Source: Castanea sativa (Eukaryota > Streptophyta > Magnoliopsida > Fagales > Fagaceae). From it: a DNA stretch of 64,000 bases. Below are positions 22,885 to 36,002 of the stretch, in pieces. A model generated the notes under the pieces. It was not told the origin of the DNA and searched no databases. It saw only the letters and a list, made by a program, of their open reading frames with translations. A program made the position numbers and the translations under genes. The DNA is taken from contig NC_134015.1 of assembly GCF_040712315.1 (NCBI RefSeq), positions 48,577,964-48,641,963 of the forward strand. The letters run 5' to 3'. Numbering within the stretch: position 1 is the stretch's first letter; the number at the start of each line of letters is the position of its first letter.

Positions 22885-23815
22885 ACGAGGCTTCACTCAC
22901 GGAGGTGTCACACGCCTCTCATGACTCATTACCTTTTGGCCTAGATGTGGATGCACTTTACAAAAACAAAACAACAAGGAAACAAAAGGCTAAGGGTTTA
23001 TTTGGTACACAATTTTAAATATATGCTTTTAATTTTTAAATAATATTACACGTATTTTTACACATTTTTTTATCTACACATATTTCTAAAAAAATTAAAA
23101 AATATTGTTTAAACAAACGTACCAAACAAAAAAATCCTAAAAAAAGTGTTTCTAAATCTGTTTGGGGACACTGCAACTTTTAAAAGAACTCCACACCACA
23201 CCAGAGTGTTCTACATTTTTTTTTTTTGCTAAACAAGAGTGTTCTACATTTTTTCTTTATTTTGATCCAAAGAAATAAATTAGTTTCTACTATTGTGACT
23301 TAAATGGCTTCCATGCATTTAGAATCACATATTTTACTTCCATTTAGCTTGAAAGAGACAATATACCTCACTCACGGAGGTGTGTCACACGCCTCTCATG
23401 ACTCATCACCTTTTAGCCTAGATGTGGATGCACACAAAACAAGAAGGAAACAAAAGCTTAAAGGTTTGTTTGGTATACAATTTTAAACACATGTTTTCAG
23501 TTTTTAAATAACATTACATGTATTTTCACACACTTTTTCATCCATACGTATTTCTAAAAAAAATTGAAAAATGTTGTTTAAACAAACGTACCAAACAAAC
23601 CCTAAAAGATCCTGCAAAAAGTGTTTCTAAATCTGCTTGGGGACACTGAAGCTTTTAAAAGAACTCCACACCACACCACACCAGAGTGTTCTACATTTTT
23701 TCTTTATTTTGATCCAAAGAAATAAATTAGTTTCTACTATTGTGACTTAAATGGCTTCCATGCATTTAGAATCACATATTTTACTTCCATTTAGCTTGAA
23801 AGAGACAATATACCT
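22885..23815. repeat. Local tandem duplication of about 465 bp
   Basis: Two blocks recur in order. CTCACGGAGGTGT...CACACGCCTCTCATGACTCAT is at about 22898 and 23371. AGAGTGTTCTACATTTTTTC followed by about 120 bp up to AAAGAGACAATATACCTCA is at about 23238-23371 and 23686-23816. The second block is nearly identical between copies, so the duplication is recent. It lies inside the segment that interrupts unit 2. Confidence 0.8.
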
Positions 23816-24659
23816 CAACTTTCTAATGGTTAACCTTTTTATTTTTATTTTTTTATATCATCTGGAGGATTAACACATGTTAATAGAAAATCTGGGATTC
23901 TCCTTGTTGAATTCGTACTCCATGTTGACCTTCCTGACCAGATTCGTGTCACATCGCAGGGTTTCTGTAGGTTTAAGGTAATATACAAATTGATGTATGC
24001 CTAAGTTTATTCTTATGATTCTGAATTTATTGGAAGCAAAAACATTTCATATTACTACCAAATACCAAATGATATAACTACAAATTTTGGCAATTGTGCG
24101 GGTCAAAACTTCCAAGGTGGGCCCTAGGAACTTTTGATGAACACAATTTACTTGTTGGAATCGGGACAATGGGAGAACTAAGGAAAAGATTCAAGTAACC
24201 AAGAGATGATAAAAAGGAATACAAAAATTGATTAGGATATGGAAATTAACACAAGAATTCAAGGTTATAACTCTCCTAGGATTGTTATAGATTCACTCTT
24301 TTTTCAATATGCACTTAACTTTCCTATTTTTCGGTATTCCCTCTTAAATAGGGGTATTTTCCTATTTATAGTGGAGGAGTCCTCTTCTTAGAAGATGGGT
24401 TGTGGTGATAGTGGCAAAGAGATACTTGTTACATTAGGTGTCTTTTTCCCCTCTTGTGGATTTGAGTGAAATTTTAAATTTAAGACACTGTTTAGGATAG
24501 TCATTTAGTAATAAATGCCGCTCAAATTAAGTGGGGTTGCTTAATTAATGCAGAGGTAACTGTTGTCTGTTTAGTTGCTACCTCTTCTGGCTCCTTGGCG
24601 GTGGTCGTGATGGCTGTGGTTCTCGGGTTTATCTTCGGCCAGGTACCAGTGTTACTTAA
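23816..24659. other. Intergenic, rest of the interrupting segment
   Basis: No gene is seen. The right part (about 24590-24660) grades into the unit 2 homology. Short frames on both strands at 24522-24839 overlap the duplicated block and are not conserved in unit 1. Confidence 0.5.
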
Positions 24660-25288
24660 CCCGAGGTGGGAACATAGTTCTTTTGATTTGGACCTTCGAA
24701 GGGGGATTCTTTGGAGTGGGCCTCTGGACCCATTGGTTGCACTAGGCCTCCAGACCTTCTTTATGCCTTCTCGGGCCTTTGGGTCTCGGCCCTGGTAATG
24801 GCTACATTCACCTCCCAGTCTCCCACAGTAACCATTCAATTCTGATCAAATTTGTCCAAAAGCTTTAAGTGCAATGACTACACTCACTCACAGCCCTTTA
24901 ACCACTTGCACATGTGCACATCCATGTGTGTTTCCTATGCATGACAGTGTGCTACACTGCAAATTGTGTTGGGTTCAGGAAGTTATATTGAAAACAATTA
25001 ACATCAGAAGCTAAAAACATATGCATCTGAGAGATGAGATCCTCTCCTATCTTCTTCTAGGCACTCTCATCAGCTAATACTAGCAAATTGTCCCCAGACA
25101 CCATCCTATTTGACAGACTAGCCTAGATTTTCAAGATCATCTGCTGTCTTCAATTTTTTTTAAAGAGACAAATTACTAAACAGAATTTGGCAGATGGAAG
25201 CCACTCAATAATACCTTAAATATTAAGGGTACTTCCAAGGACTTTCGGTGCACTATATGCCAATATTGTTAGTAGTCATATCAAATAT

Positions 25289-26404
25289 CACTCGGAGCCA
25301 GCTAGAAATCTACTGGCAAATTGACCATTACAATAAAAATAAATAGATATTGCTGGTCAGTGTCAGCTTTTTTTGTATGAAATTTTCTTTGTCATAATAA
25401 GTTTGTAAACCAATTGGTCAATTTCAGGTGTTTCCCCACCCAATTGAATGAAAGTTCTACATGACTACATGCCTCGTTCAATACCAAGTCAAAATAAGGA
25501 AAATACAAAAGTGGGGGAGGAGGGAATAAAAATAGTTAAATACAACATTTTTCACAACGCTTGAGTCACTTCAAGATAGGAGTGACTCTTATTGATAAAA
25601 AGATGATGGAGAGTCTCTTAAATGATTTATTCATATTAGAAAAAGAACAATTACTTCACCAATGAGAAAATTTGAGTTGATTCAAGTTAACAGAATAAAA
25701 AATAACATTAATAGAAGTAATAAAAGAGAACATCTTAATTTTAAGTACTAATACAGAGTATAAAATCAAATAAAAGAAAAAATTATATGTGGTTGACCTG
25801 AACATGTATCAATTAGATTTGATTGTATTTTACAATTACTGGCATAAATTGTTTTGATTGCTATGGTCAATTCAAGTTAAAATGATGTTACTTCAATGAT
25901 AACAGATCATGTCAACATTCGTGGAAAAAATCATCACTCTTAATTGAAAACGGAAAAAAAAAAAATTATCAATTGAATCAAAATGATGGGAACTTGACAT
26001 CAGTGGTGGTGCTTGCTTATTGCTTTGCATAAGCCAGCAACATTGGCATGGGATGACCAGTTACAGACAAAAAATCTGTTTTCCTTTTGGTCCATGCCAA
26101 GCCATGGACATATGTAGCGTATGGTCCACACGCAGTACTAGAAAGGAAACATATTCAATGGACTTTGCAGGTAATACTAATAGCAGTATAGAACCCATCA
26201 ATGAAGTAATTGTCTAGTCATGCCCCTAACTTTTAGGCAGCCCCACAAGCCCTGTCATACTTCTCAGAGTCACCCCCACCTGATTGTTCTTAATCATTGT
26301 CTTTAAGATCCAAAGTGACTACTGAAATACATACAAGGAAAAGAGAGAGAGCCAGCTAATAACAACCAAGCATGATTTTGAACCTCTCTAACTAAAAACT
26401 CCCA
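25289..26404. other. Intergenic, presumed XTH upstream region
   Basis: Single-copy AT-rich DNA between the duplication and the XTH gene. No coding evidence is seen; the reading frame at 26020-26217 has no recognisable domain. Confidence 0.5.
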
Positions 26405-26412
26405 ATATATAA
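26405..26412 (+). promoter_or_regulatory. TATA box of the XTH gene
   Basis: ATATATAA lies about 42 nt upstream of the ATG at 26453, implying a very short leader. A further-upstream TATA cannot be excluded. Confidence 0.45.
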
Positions 26413-26452
26413 CCCAACCGTTCATATTTTCTTTGCATCCATCCAATAAAGG

Positions 26453-27957
26453 ATGGCTTTTCTGCAAGACAAAATACTCTTTTCAGGCCTCTTAGTCTTC
26501 TGCATGACCTTATTGGTGTCTTCACATAGTAGACCTTACTCGCCTCCAAGTGTTGTACATTTAACAGATTACTTTCCACATGTCTCAATTGATCAAGGCT
26601 TTTCTAAGTCCTTTGGAGGCTCAAACATCCAGCTAATCAGTAATGGTTCCATGGCCAATCTTGCTCTTGACAAAACATCAGGTATAAAGTCATTTACATA
26701 TTATGGCTTACAATACATGAAATTGTATTTTCAGAATTTGCTCTAATGTGTATCCCTTTATGTTGTTTTATAGGAGCTGGATTGGTCTCAAAAAACAAAT
26801 ATTACTACGGATTCTTCAGTGCTGCAATTAAGCTGCCATCTGGTCTCTCATCTGGAGTTGTAGTAGCCTTCTATGTAAGCTCTTTCATTCACATACAAGA
26901 AGTCACACTCACGCTCACATGCAACATAATACATATGGCTGCAATATTGTACATGTTGTATGCCTAAGCGTATACAGAATTGTACATTAGACATAGTTTT
27001 TTCAATTGACATGCATGTATTAATTTTAAACATATGGCTATATATGCTTGCATGGTACAAAATTCATTAATTTGAACATGAGAATATGTATCCAAATATA
27101 TTGACTAGAAAGGGGAATTTTCAGTTGTCAAATGCAGATACTTTCCCTCATAACCATGATGAGATTGACATAGAGCTGCTTGGTCATGACAAAAGAAACG
27201 ACTGGGCCTTCCAAACAAATATATACGCTAATGGAAGTGTAAGCACTGGAAGGGAAGAGAAATTCTACCTCTGGTTTGACCCAACAGTGCAGCATCATCA
27301 ATACAGCATCATCTGGAACAGCTACCATACAGTGTAAGACAATCAAAACTCACATACATACACAGACACGCCTGCGCGCAAGTTTTATTACCATTATTCT
27401 GACACTTTGGCTCACGTGTGAGCCTAAACTTGACTTTAATAAGTGGAGCACAACACGTGAGAGTTTGAACTTTCAGAACCACGAGTTCCAAAAGCTTAAA
27501 CTATTATGAAAATGGTGAATTTAATTATTTTTAACTGATATTGTAACATACCTAATGCAGGTTTCTAGTGGACAACATACCTGTAAGAGAGTTTATTCAC
27601 AACAGTGCCTTCTCTTATGTTTATCCATCAAAACCCATGTCAGTTTATGCAACAATTTGGGATGGCTCAGATTGGGCAACCCATGGAGGAAAATACCCAG
27701 TAAATTACAAATATGCTCCATTTGTAGCTTCTTTTGCAAATGTGGAAATGAGTGGCTGCATATGGAATCCAACAGCTCCAGTTTCTTCATGTTCTAAGGC
27801 TGGTACTTCTAGCGCTGACCCTGTTGAGGGACCAGAGTTTGTTAAGCTATCAGAGCAGCAGATTGAGGCAATGGACTGGGCAAGAAGGAAGCTAATGTTC
27901 TACTCTTATTGTAAAGATACATCCAGATTTAAGGTCCTGCCACCTGAGTGCAAGTAA
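26453..27957 (+). CDS. Xyloglucan endotransglucosylase/hydrolase, group III (XTH33-like)
   Basis: Exons 26453-26681, 26774-26874, 27125-27333 and 27561-27957 have GT-AG borders and matching phases, giving 311 aa. The enzyme cuts xyloglucan in the wall and either rejoins it to another chain (XET) or hydrolyses it (XEH). It has an N-terminal signal peptide ([17 protein letters not shown]), a GH16 catalytic domain with active-site [10 protein letters not shown] (the two Glu act as nucleophile and acid/base), the substrate-cleft [18 protein letters not shown], and the C-terminal XET_C extension with its cysteines (SYCKD ... PPECK). A possible N-glycan site just after the active site (NGS) is usual in the family. 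[10 protein letters not shown] and the long N-terminus point to group III, closest in my memory to XTH33; this is not verified. No stops or frameshifts are seen. Expression cannot be judged from sequence. Confidence 0.93.
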
Positions 27958-28330
27958 AAGATCTTTTGGCATTCATATTTATTACTTATTCATTTGTGAA
28001 AATGCAATTGAATAACATTGAAAGGCATTTTCACACTAAGAACCCGACTGATAGAGATCAAATAAACCAAATTGTTTATATGGTACTCTCTCTTAATTCT
28101 TTTTGTTCTTCACAAAGTCAAAGTGAATCATAACATTGAAGGACTTCAGTAGCGGCGCAAGGAATTTTTTTCAACATGGTCATTAAGAAACTTAAATTAT
28201 ACAATATTTAATAAAAAAGATACTTATATCTTATTATCAATGCTGCAAGTTTATCTCTTTCAAAATTTTTGTTAAATAAAATTTTTCTTGAATTTTTCTT
28301 TTTGTTTGTAAAGGCCCAATATATTGTTAA
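27958..28330. other. XTH 3' flank
   Basis: AT-rich, with no gene seen. A polyadenylation site presumably lies here, but no single signal stands out. Confidence 0.4.
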
Positions 28331-28757
28331 AAGGACCAAAATTTGCCTATAAACTTAGTTGTAGCTTAGGACTACAATTTTCACTAAACAATTTAAAATA
28401 ACAACATATTTTGAAAATCTAACCGTTAAATTGTATATTTTTTATGTTCTTAAAACACATGTCAAGTTTCACGTCAATCGGATGTTATTTACTATTTAAT
28501 CCATAAACTTATTTTTTGCCTATAATTTTAGACTATAAAAACTAAAAAATTAAACATGTGATTGATGACATAAGCTATTTATCTTTAATTTTCTTGACAT
28601 TTTGCAAGCATGACGGATATAAAAAAAAAATGCAATCTAATTGTGGAATTGTTAAAATTCATATCTAATAAAAAAATATTGAATGAAGTTATAGCATTAA
28701 TCTACAACCAAGTTTGTTGCTAAACTTTGTCCAAAGTTTAATTATATTGGACTTAAA
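28331..28757. mobile_element. MITE sharing its core with 227-623 and 42990-43410
   Basis: The left edge (GGACCAAAATTTGCCTATAAACTTAG) is mirrored at the right (AACTTTGTCCAAAGTTTAA). The core contains AAAATCTAACCGTTAAATTG, ATCGGATGTTATTTACTATTTAAT and CATGTGATTGATGACATAAG. The same words, in the opposite orientation, occur at 42990-43410. No coding capacity. Confidence 0.65.
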
Positions 28758-29715
28758 AAAATTTAGGGTCGTCCCACATTTTTTTTAAAGTAAGAAAAAT
28801 CATAAAATTTTTAAATTTTATATCTAATAATGACTTTTTTTCCATGTCAAGGTGGTCTTGTGACCACCCTAACTCTAACTTGGAACCGCCAGTGAAGGCA
28901 TTGTCACATTAATTAAGAGCACAACTGTAAGAGATCAAACCAAATGTGCCATTTTATATTTAAATAATATTTATTTAGTTAATGTTCGAAATTGTAATTT
29001 TTTATTTAAAATTCATTATTTTTACCTTTTAATATAACTAATTCACTTTAGTGATTAAGTTGGATTTCAATTAATACATAATTCTCTTTTAGGAAAATGC
29101 TAAAGCTATCAAAAATTTTAGTACGAAAAACTTACAAACTAATGTAACCATAAACATAATTGGTGACACTTTAATAAAATTATAAATAAGTATTTGAATT
29201 ATTTTTTGTGATTTATGATACATTAATTTATAAGACCTATATAGTTAAATTTGTAATACTTAATATCACTTAATTTTCTAGGTCTTTTCACAGTGGAGGG
29301 AAACAAAAACTCTCATAATTTTTTTTTTTTGTAAAAAAAAAAAAAAATCGCTTATTGTTCTTTATTTGAGAGCTTTTCTCTTGTAAGGGACCTTAGGCCT
29401 TGGACCTTGATTCATAAAAAATTGCACTAAAATTTTCAAATTTTCACAATTATCCTTACTTGGACCCACCACAACTAATGTAGATAGAGTATATTATATT
29501 TTTGACAAATTTTTTTTTTTCATATTGGGTTATACATTAAGGGTGTTTATTGACAGAACTTAAGATTTCATCTCGAGCAAGCCTAATAAAAAAGTAATTC
29601 TTATGAACTTTCAGAACACAGAAAATGCATAATATAAGTCAATACCGTAGCCCAATATAGGTGGAGGTTAAAATGCATAATGTACCATTTAATCTATATA
29701 CATTCGGCAAAATTT
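28758..29715. other. Intergenic, no gene seen
   Basis: Very AT-rich, with homopolymer runs near 29310-29345. I see no gene or clear element. Confidence 0.5.
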
Positions 29716-30045
29716 GTCAAACAGTATAATATTGGGAAAATTTTAGGCGGATGGCATGCGTTCAAAGTTTATTAGTTAGTTAGACTGTTTTTTGGAAATC
29801 GAGTACAGCAAAATCGACTTCCAGCCAAAATTCCAGCCAAAATCTAGTTTACTATACTCGACTTCCTTTTTTATCCATCTCAGATCTAATTTTCGATAGG
29901 AAGTCGAGTATATTAAACTCGATTTTGGCGATTTTGGCTGGAAGTCGATTTTACTATACTCGATTTCCAAAAAAGAGTCTAACTAACTAATAAACTTTGA
30001 ACGCATGTCATCCGCCTAAAATTTTTTCAAAATTATACTGTTTGG
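29716..30045. mobile_element. 330-bp foldback MITE
   Basis: The two halves are near-perfect complements. The left arm runs GTCAAACAGTATAAT, GGCGGATGGCATGCGTTC, AAAGTTTATTAGTTAGTTAG, then GGAAATCGAGTA; the right arm gives the same in reverse, ending TTATACTGTTTGGC. The arms are about 150 bp around a short loop near 29880-29895. The inner arms contain repeated TCGACTTCC / GGAAGTCGAG words. A transcript would form one long hairpin. No coding capacity. Confidence 0.8.
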
Positions 30046-30058
30046 CACACACAACTAT

Positions 30059-30059
<1 letters not shown>

Positions 30060-30098
<39 letters not shown>
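30060..30098. repeat. (GA)n microsatellite
   Basis: About 18 uninterrupted GA units immediately after the foldback MITE. Confidence 0.9.
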
Positions 30099-30099
<1 letters not shown>

Positions 30100-30990
30100 T
30101 TCGTTTCCTTTCTTTCAACTACTCCCTTTACCTACTTTAATGTCACATATCACAAGGGGAGCATGGGAAGACTTTGGCTGTCAACTGCTCTCACCAAATA
30201 TATCATCTCAAATCAAGTTTTTTTATTTCAAAAACATTTGGGGTTACTAGGGAGAAAAGAGATGTCCAATAAGGTTTTTTTTTTAATAATTTATTTTTTT
30301 TACTACCTAAACGAACTATAAAGCACCATATAAGATGATTGTTTAACACTAAATTTTATGATAATTGCTATTTATGGCCCGTCCAAAAATACAATTAATT
30401 TCTTTTTAATGGACATGAGATTCAAACCTAGTTCTCATATTCAACAATATGGGACATTACTTGTTGAGCTAGGACGTTACTTGTTAAGCTAACTATACCC
30501 ACATCCCTTGAACGGTACATATCTTGTTTTTCTGAATTCCACAAAAATGAAGACCTCTATACGGACAGGCAGCCGTGTGTGAGCTGTGAAATATGGACAA
30601 TTTGTCCATAGACAGAAAAACTAATTACGTGCAACTATTGCAGCAGCCAGAGGACGAAAACATGTGGTGCTTAAGTCTACAATAAATGCAAGATACCAGA
30701 AGTAATTGACATTGTTGACTACCAAAAGAGAGAGGGAAATAATTCACACCCTTTAATATAGTCCCAAAAGGAGTTAAATTAAAAAAAAGCTAAAAGTCAA
30801 TTTATTAAATATAGACTGCTGCACAATTGATTCACACATCGACCAAAATGAGGAAATCCTATCCAAGATTTGCAGTCAATTACAAACAAAGATTTTATCA
30901 TCGTCATCGTTCTAACATAGCCTCCAATTTTGATCCAGTCTTCTCTTTATTTTATTTGCAAATGCCGCAGATGGAAAAAGCAAATTGAAC
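30099..30990. other. Intergenic and ALDH2 3' flank
   Basis: No gene is seen up to the ALDH2 stop at 30991. The minus-strand 3' untranslated region presumably covers about 30800-30990. Confidence 0.45.
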
Positions 30991-33900
30991 TCAGAGCCAT
31001 GCTGGATTATTCAAAGCAGTGACAACAGCCTTCACTTGCAAGTAATTACTCAAACTGTAAATTCCTTTCTCTCTTCCATGCCCACTCATCTTGTACCCAC
31101 CAAAAGGAATTGCAGCATCAAATGTATCAAAGCAGTTCACCCATACCGTCCCTACTCGTAATGCACGTGTTAAAGTGTTAGCAGTGTCTATGTTGTGTGT
31201 AAACACCCCAGCAGCAAGCCCGTAGTGCGTGGAATTCGCTCTTCGAATCACCTCATCAAGGTCCCTGAAATCATAATAAGACATTCAGAAAGTATTAGGA
31301 TACTCTCTCCATTTAAAATGGATCAAGTTCATGACTCAAATTAAATATTATAAATCTAAAGATGCATCCAATATCACGTCTAAATGTAAAAAGGACTCAG
31401 TTTCTCACTTGTATTTCAAGATGGTCTGCACTGGACCAAATATCTCATCTTTCGCTATCAACATATCATCCTGATATAAGTTACAGTTAGTTGCATTCAT
31501 AAATCATGTTTCAATCTTCGGGGTAAAATGATGGTAAAACTAAAAGGTACCTTAACATTTGAGAACACTGTGGGCTTAATGTAATAGCCCTTGTTGCCAA
31601 ATCTCTCTCCCCCAGTTTCAAGGGTAGCTCCACTTTCAATACCAGAATTTATGTACTTCAGGATTTTGTCAAATTGATCCGTGTCAATCTGATTCATTTG
31701 AGTAAGCAACATTTAGTATCACTAAAGTTAGCAAGCCAGTTTGTACTCGTAGTAAATAGAAGCAGAAAGAGACATTACTGGTATTGTCCAAAATTTTATG
31801 AAGCATTACATGCAAAAGGTAAAAGTTATAAATGAAGGTGAGGCTTTTCAAACAACTTTCAACATTGAAGATGTAAGATCAGTGCCAAGCATATAAACAA
31901 GACATTAAAAATCAATTTTCACATGAAGAATTGTTATTGATTACCTGAGGACCTTGTTCTATGCCCCCCCTGAATGGATCACCAACAGAACGATTCAAAG
32001 CACGTGCCTTTGCTTTCTCTACAAACTCATCATATACACGCTCATGTACAAATGTACGTGATCCAGCACAGCAGCATTGTCCCTGCAGATTGGACAAAAT
32101 CAAAATCAAAATCAATAAAATGAATTTTAACTTCCTTAAGACAAATCATAGTGTCAGAACAATCCTATGGTCAAACCTGATTAAAGAACAAAGCAAAGTG
32201 TGCAAGCTCAACAGCCTTATCTACATCAGCATCCTCACATACAATAAAGGGTGATTTCCCTCCAAGTTCCAAAGTAACTGGCTTTAGATTGCTTTTTGCT
32301 GCCAATTGAAGAACAACTTTTCCTGTAGCTGTTGATCCAGTGAAAGCAAGCTGCACAGAAATTACTGAGAGTTTAGGAGACATACAAGCAATTAAGCAAA
32401 GATCTGTATATACAATATGAGAAGATGCGTCCTGGATTTTTAGTATTCCCCCTATTCATTTCAAAATTTTATGGAATAACAAATAAATATCCCAGTTGAT
32501 TGCTAAACACCCTTAGAAGAAATTTTTATCTTTCATGAGAAGCAAATTACATCTAATAGGAATGCAATCTTAATTCAGCTGAAGACCATGCCTCATGAAG
32601 TGGAGGTCACTGGTTCGACTCTTCTCCTTTTAACTCCTTAAGACCAATAAAACCAAAAGAGACATTTAGACTACCTTATCCACATCCATATGACTGGCAA
32701 TAGCTGCACCAGCAGTTGGACCAAAACCAGAGACCACATTTAGAACACCAGAAGGAAGTCCAGCCTGTTACAAAGATTGCATGATCAATAGATGATAAAG
32801 AGAGCACCTTATGTTCAGAAGAAGATGAGTCAATACAGTTTATTATAATATCTTGTCCAAAATGAACAGAAGATTGAAAAACACTAATACATATAAACTT
32901 GTGCTAGTCCTCTGCTAAATTTTTTTCAACAATTGTGATGTGATGAAAAATTTGTATCTCCAGTCAAGCTTTTAAAAAAAAAAAAAAAAACTGATTGTAT
33001 CAACCACAATCATGTAGCACCAGGTCCAATTCTTGTGAAAACTTAATTCAAAGAGAGAGAGGGTGAGAGAATATTTGCTATTTAGAACAGCGCAATGAAA
33101 CGTTAAGAACTTTAATGGCCGAGGCCCAACATGTAATTTGTGAAATTTGGCGAATGAAACAACTTTAAATGTAAATGCATAAGTCATAAAACATCAATGT
33201 GAAAAGAACATAAGTTTCGATCATGATCTACCTCATGCAAAAGCTTTGATGCTAGGAGAGCAGACAATGGTGTCTGCTCTGCTGTTTTCATTACAATAGT
33301 GTTGCCACATGCTAATGCAGGCCCAACCTTCCAACCAAACATGAGAAGAGGAAAATTCCATGGAATAATCTGGCCTGCAACACCAATAGGTTCATGCAAG
33401 GTTTGCACATGGTATGGTCCATCAGCTGGAACTGTGAGACCATGGATCTTATCCGCCCACCCTGAAAGTTTCATGTATAGAAATCTTAGAAATCTAGCAA
33501 AAATAGATAAAATGTAAGAACACTCAAAATTGATGAAGCAAAAGATGAACTATATCCACAGCACATACCAGCATAGTATCGCATAAGTCGTGCCAACATT
33601 GGAACTTCAATTTTGGCGGCCTGTTCAAAAGGCTTTCCATTGTCCCAAGTCTCAAGTGCCGCAAGTTCATCATTGTGCTGTTCAATCAAATCAGCAAAGC
33701 GCAAAAGTACCCTTTGCCTTTCCTGGACATTATTTAAAATTTAAAGGAAAAAAAAATCAATTGTATGGTTTGTAGACAGTGATGTTTTCCTTCAACATCA
33801 AATTAAAAGTGAAAAATAGGAAGAACAATAAGGAATAGTTACATAAGCAGTCATCCTTGGCCATGGTCCTTCATCAAATGCCTTGCGAGCAACAGCAACT

Positions 33901-35474
33901 GCTCGATTTACATCCTCAGCATCACCTTCAGCAATATTAGCAATCACTTCCCCTGTCCTAGGATCCAGTGTCTGAAAAGTTTTCCCTGCGGCCAAATGTA
34001 GCCATAGCATAAATTTCAGCACATATCAAAATAACAATATAATGTGTCTGAGGATACCATACTGCCAAAAATTTTAGATTTAGCATATTGCAACGCATGG
34101 ATAATTTTTTATTCTTTTAAATTAGTAGTATATATACATGCATCCAATTGGTTTTGAATCGGCAAGTTTACCATTTCAGCCAGAACTCATTCACATTGGA
34201 AAGTCCTACCTGATACTGCATCCACAAATTGTCCACCAATCAAAAGCTGGGTATAATTTACTTTAACTGATGGATTAATTGGATCTTCAACAGCAGCAGC
34301 AGCAGTGCTATATTTATATATTCCTCTGCTCAAGTTAGAAGTATTCCTACCTGAAAATACAAAATAACATTCAACCAATAAAAGAGCATTATTACCAAAC
34401 CCAAAACCAAGGAACAATATCAGAGAACATTTCTAAATTCCCAAGTTCATTTATTTTTAAAATTTGATTTTTTTTTTCCTAAGAGCTTCACATATCCTGA
34501 TGTTTATGGAAACATCCAAATTCAAATCCCCAACCCAACTATTAAAAATAAAAAATAAATTGATTTCTTTTTATTCATTTAATTTTTGGAAGAATTCTGA
34601 TGGATTAGGAAAAAATCAAATCCAGTACAGAATCTAATTCATTGCACTTGGTACATTATTGGGACCATTACTATTCTAAGAATACATCCAAGAACAGAGG
34701 AGGCATTTAGCAAAAATACAAGTACAATGTCATTTTCAATATACAATCAAGAACGTCAAAAGTAAACAAAGACTAGTAGTTGATGTTGACAATTTACCAA
34801 TCTGAGCAAGAAATATACGTACAATAATGTTTTTTATTTATTTTTTAGAAAAAACTATCACAGTGAATATCTTTAGCTGACACATCAAAACCTTGTAGAA
34901 ATGTTCAAAACTTCATTCTCATTTTGTCACCACTCCTCACTTTAGCTTTCGCCTGAATAATTATCTTATTCAAACACATAAATATATTGAATTTAAAATT
35001 TATAAAATTATCAGACTATATATATATTCTTTTTCTTTTTCTTTTTGTGAGCTAATAAATCCGATTATTTGAATTACAAATCCAAAAAAAAAAAAGAAAA
35101 AAAAAGAAAGCATTATATTCAATTACAACCCTTTTATTTTGCAAAAGAAATTAAGAATCAAAAAAGAAAATCAGATCCGTTTGGATTAGTTTCCATTTTT
35201 GTTCAATTACATTTTTCTCGTCAACCAAACACAGCCGGGATATAACAATGATCCGATCAAAAACATCATTGGAAAACACCAAACCTTAAAAAAAGAACTC
35301 GGTCCTAACCCACAAAACATAGAATATCAGAATCAAACAACAACCAAAACAAATCCAAAAGAACTTAAAAGATAAAAGTTTAAGGTACGGTTTACCTCTA
35401 GAAAACAGAGTAGCAGAAGAAGAAGAAGCAGAGAAAGAACGAGAAAGCAGTGAAGAGATCCTCCGAGAAGCCAT
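30991..35474 (-). CDS. ALDH2B: Mitochondrial aldehyde dehydrogenase, family 2 (ALDH2B type)
   Basis: Eleven exons, listed 5' to 3' on the minus strand: 35474-35396, 34350-34210, 33985-33843, 33722-33569, 33461-33232, 32764-32675, 32350-32177, 32082-31945, 31688-31551, 31470-31409 and 31264-30991. All borders and phases agree, giving 540 aa, the usual ALDH2 length. It oxidises aldehydes such as acetaldehyde to acids with NAD+. Residues 1-50 are Ser/Arg-rich without acids, a mitochondrial presequence. [12 protein letters not shown] and FTGSTATGK form the NAD+ site; LELGGKSP carries the general-base Glu; GQCCCAGSR carries the catalytic Cys. The C-terminus is the standard dimerisation tail ([13 protein letters not shown]). 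The family includes the maize fertility restorer RF2A. Exact subtype (B4 or B7) is not resolved. A broken second copy lies at 49590-50922. No defects are seen. Confidence 0.95.
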
Positions 35475-35548
35475 GGTTCTTAACAAGACACACACAACAC
35501 TTACTGTATGTCTCTCACTTTGATAGATAGTTTCGAACCAAACTCGGT

Positions 35549-35557
35549 CTATATAAT
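35549..35557 (-). promoter_or_regulatory. TATA box of ALDH2
   Basis: The minus strand reads ATTATATAG about 80 nt upstream of the ATG at 35474. A related sequence (CCTATATAGAC) recurs in the duplicated copy at about 38648-38658. Confidence 0.5.
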
Positions 35558-36002
35558 GGCCTTTCACTTCAAAGTTTTGCACCAATGAATGATTCTCGTT
35601 GATTTTTATTTTATTATCTTTGAATATTATTACTATTATTTTAATCTTAATATTATTGTTATTTTCAACTGTGTTGAAAGAGATGACAAGTGTGACTCAT
35701 TACAAACGTGCCTCCAACCAACAAGTTGGAAATGCAAAAGCAAATCCATATCTATAATATTGGAACTTTCTTTACTGGGAAGTGGGAACCGTTCATAAAA
35801 TGCCTTATTCTATTTTGGGTATAAAAATTTATTTATAAAAAAAAATCACTTTTTAAAATATTTTTTATTTTACACTGCATTTTAATAAAATATAATTTTT
35901 TTCTTGAGTTTTTAATTGTTTAACAAAAAAATTAAATGTAAAATGAATAGGATTAGTATAAATTTATGCAACTATTATAATAAACTTCTAAATTTACACA
36001 TT

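Larger units (their letters stand above)
19806..25288. repeat. Tandem duplication, unit 2, interrupted
   Basis: The left part (19806 to about 22168) and right part (about 24660-25288) align to unit 1. The roughly 2.5 kb between them has no counterpart in unit 1. Differences are mainly indels and microsatellite growth, including a poly-A/(TA)n/(TG)n block at 21960-22052. The two copies stay very similar at 24880-25288 versus 19390-19790. Confidence 0.75.
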
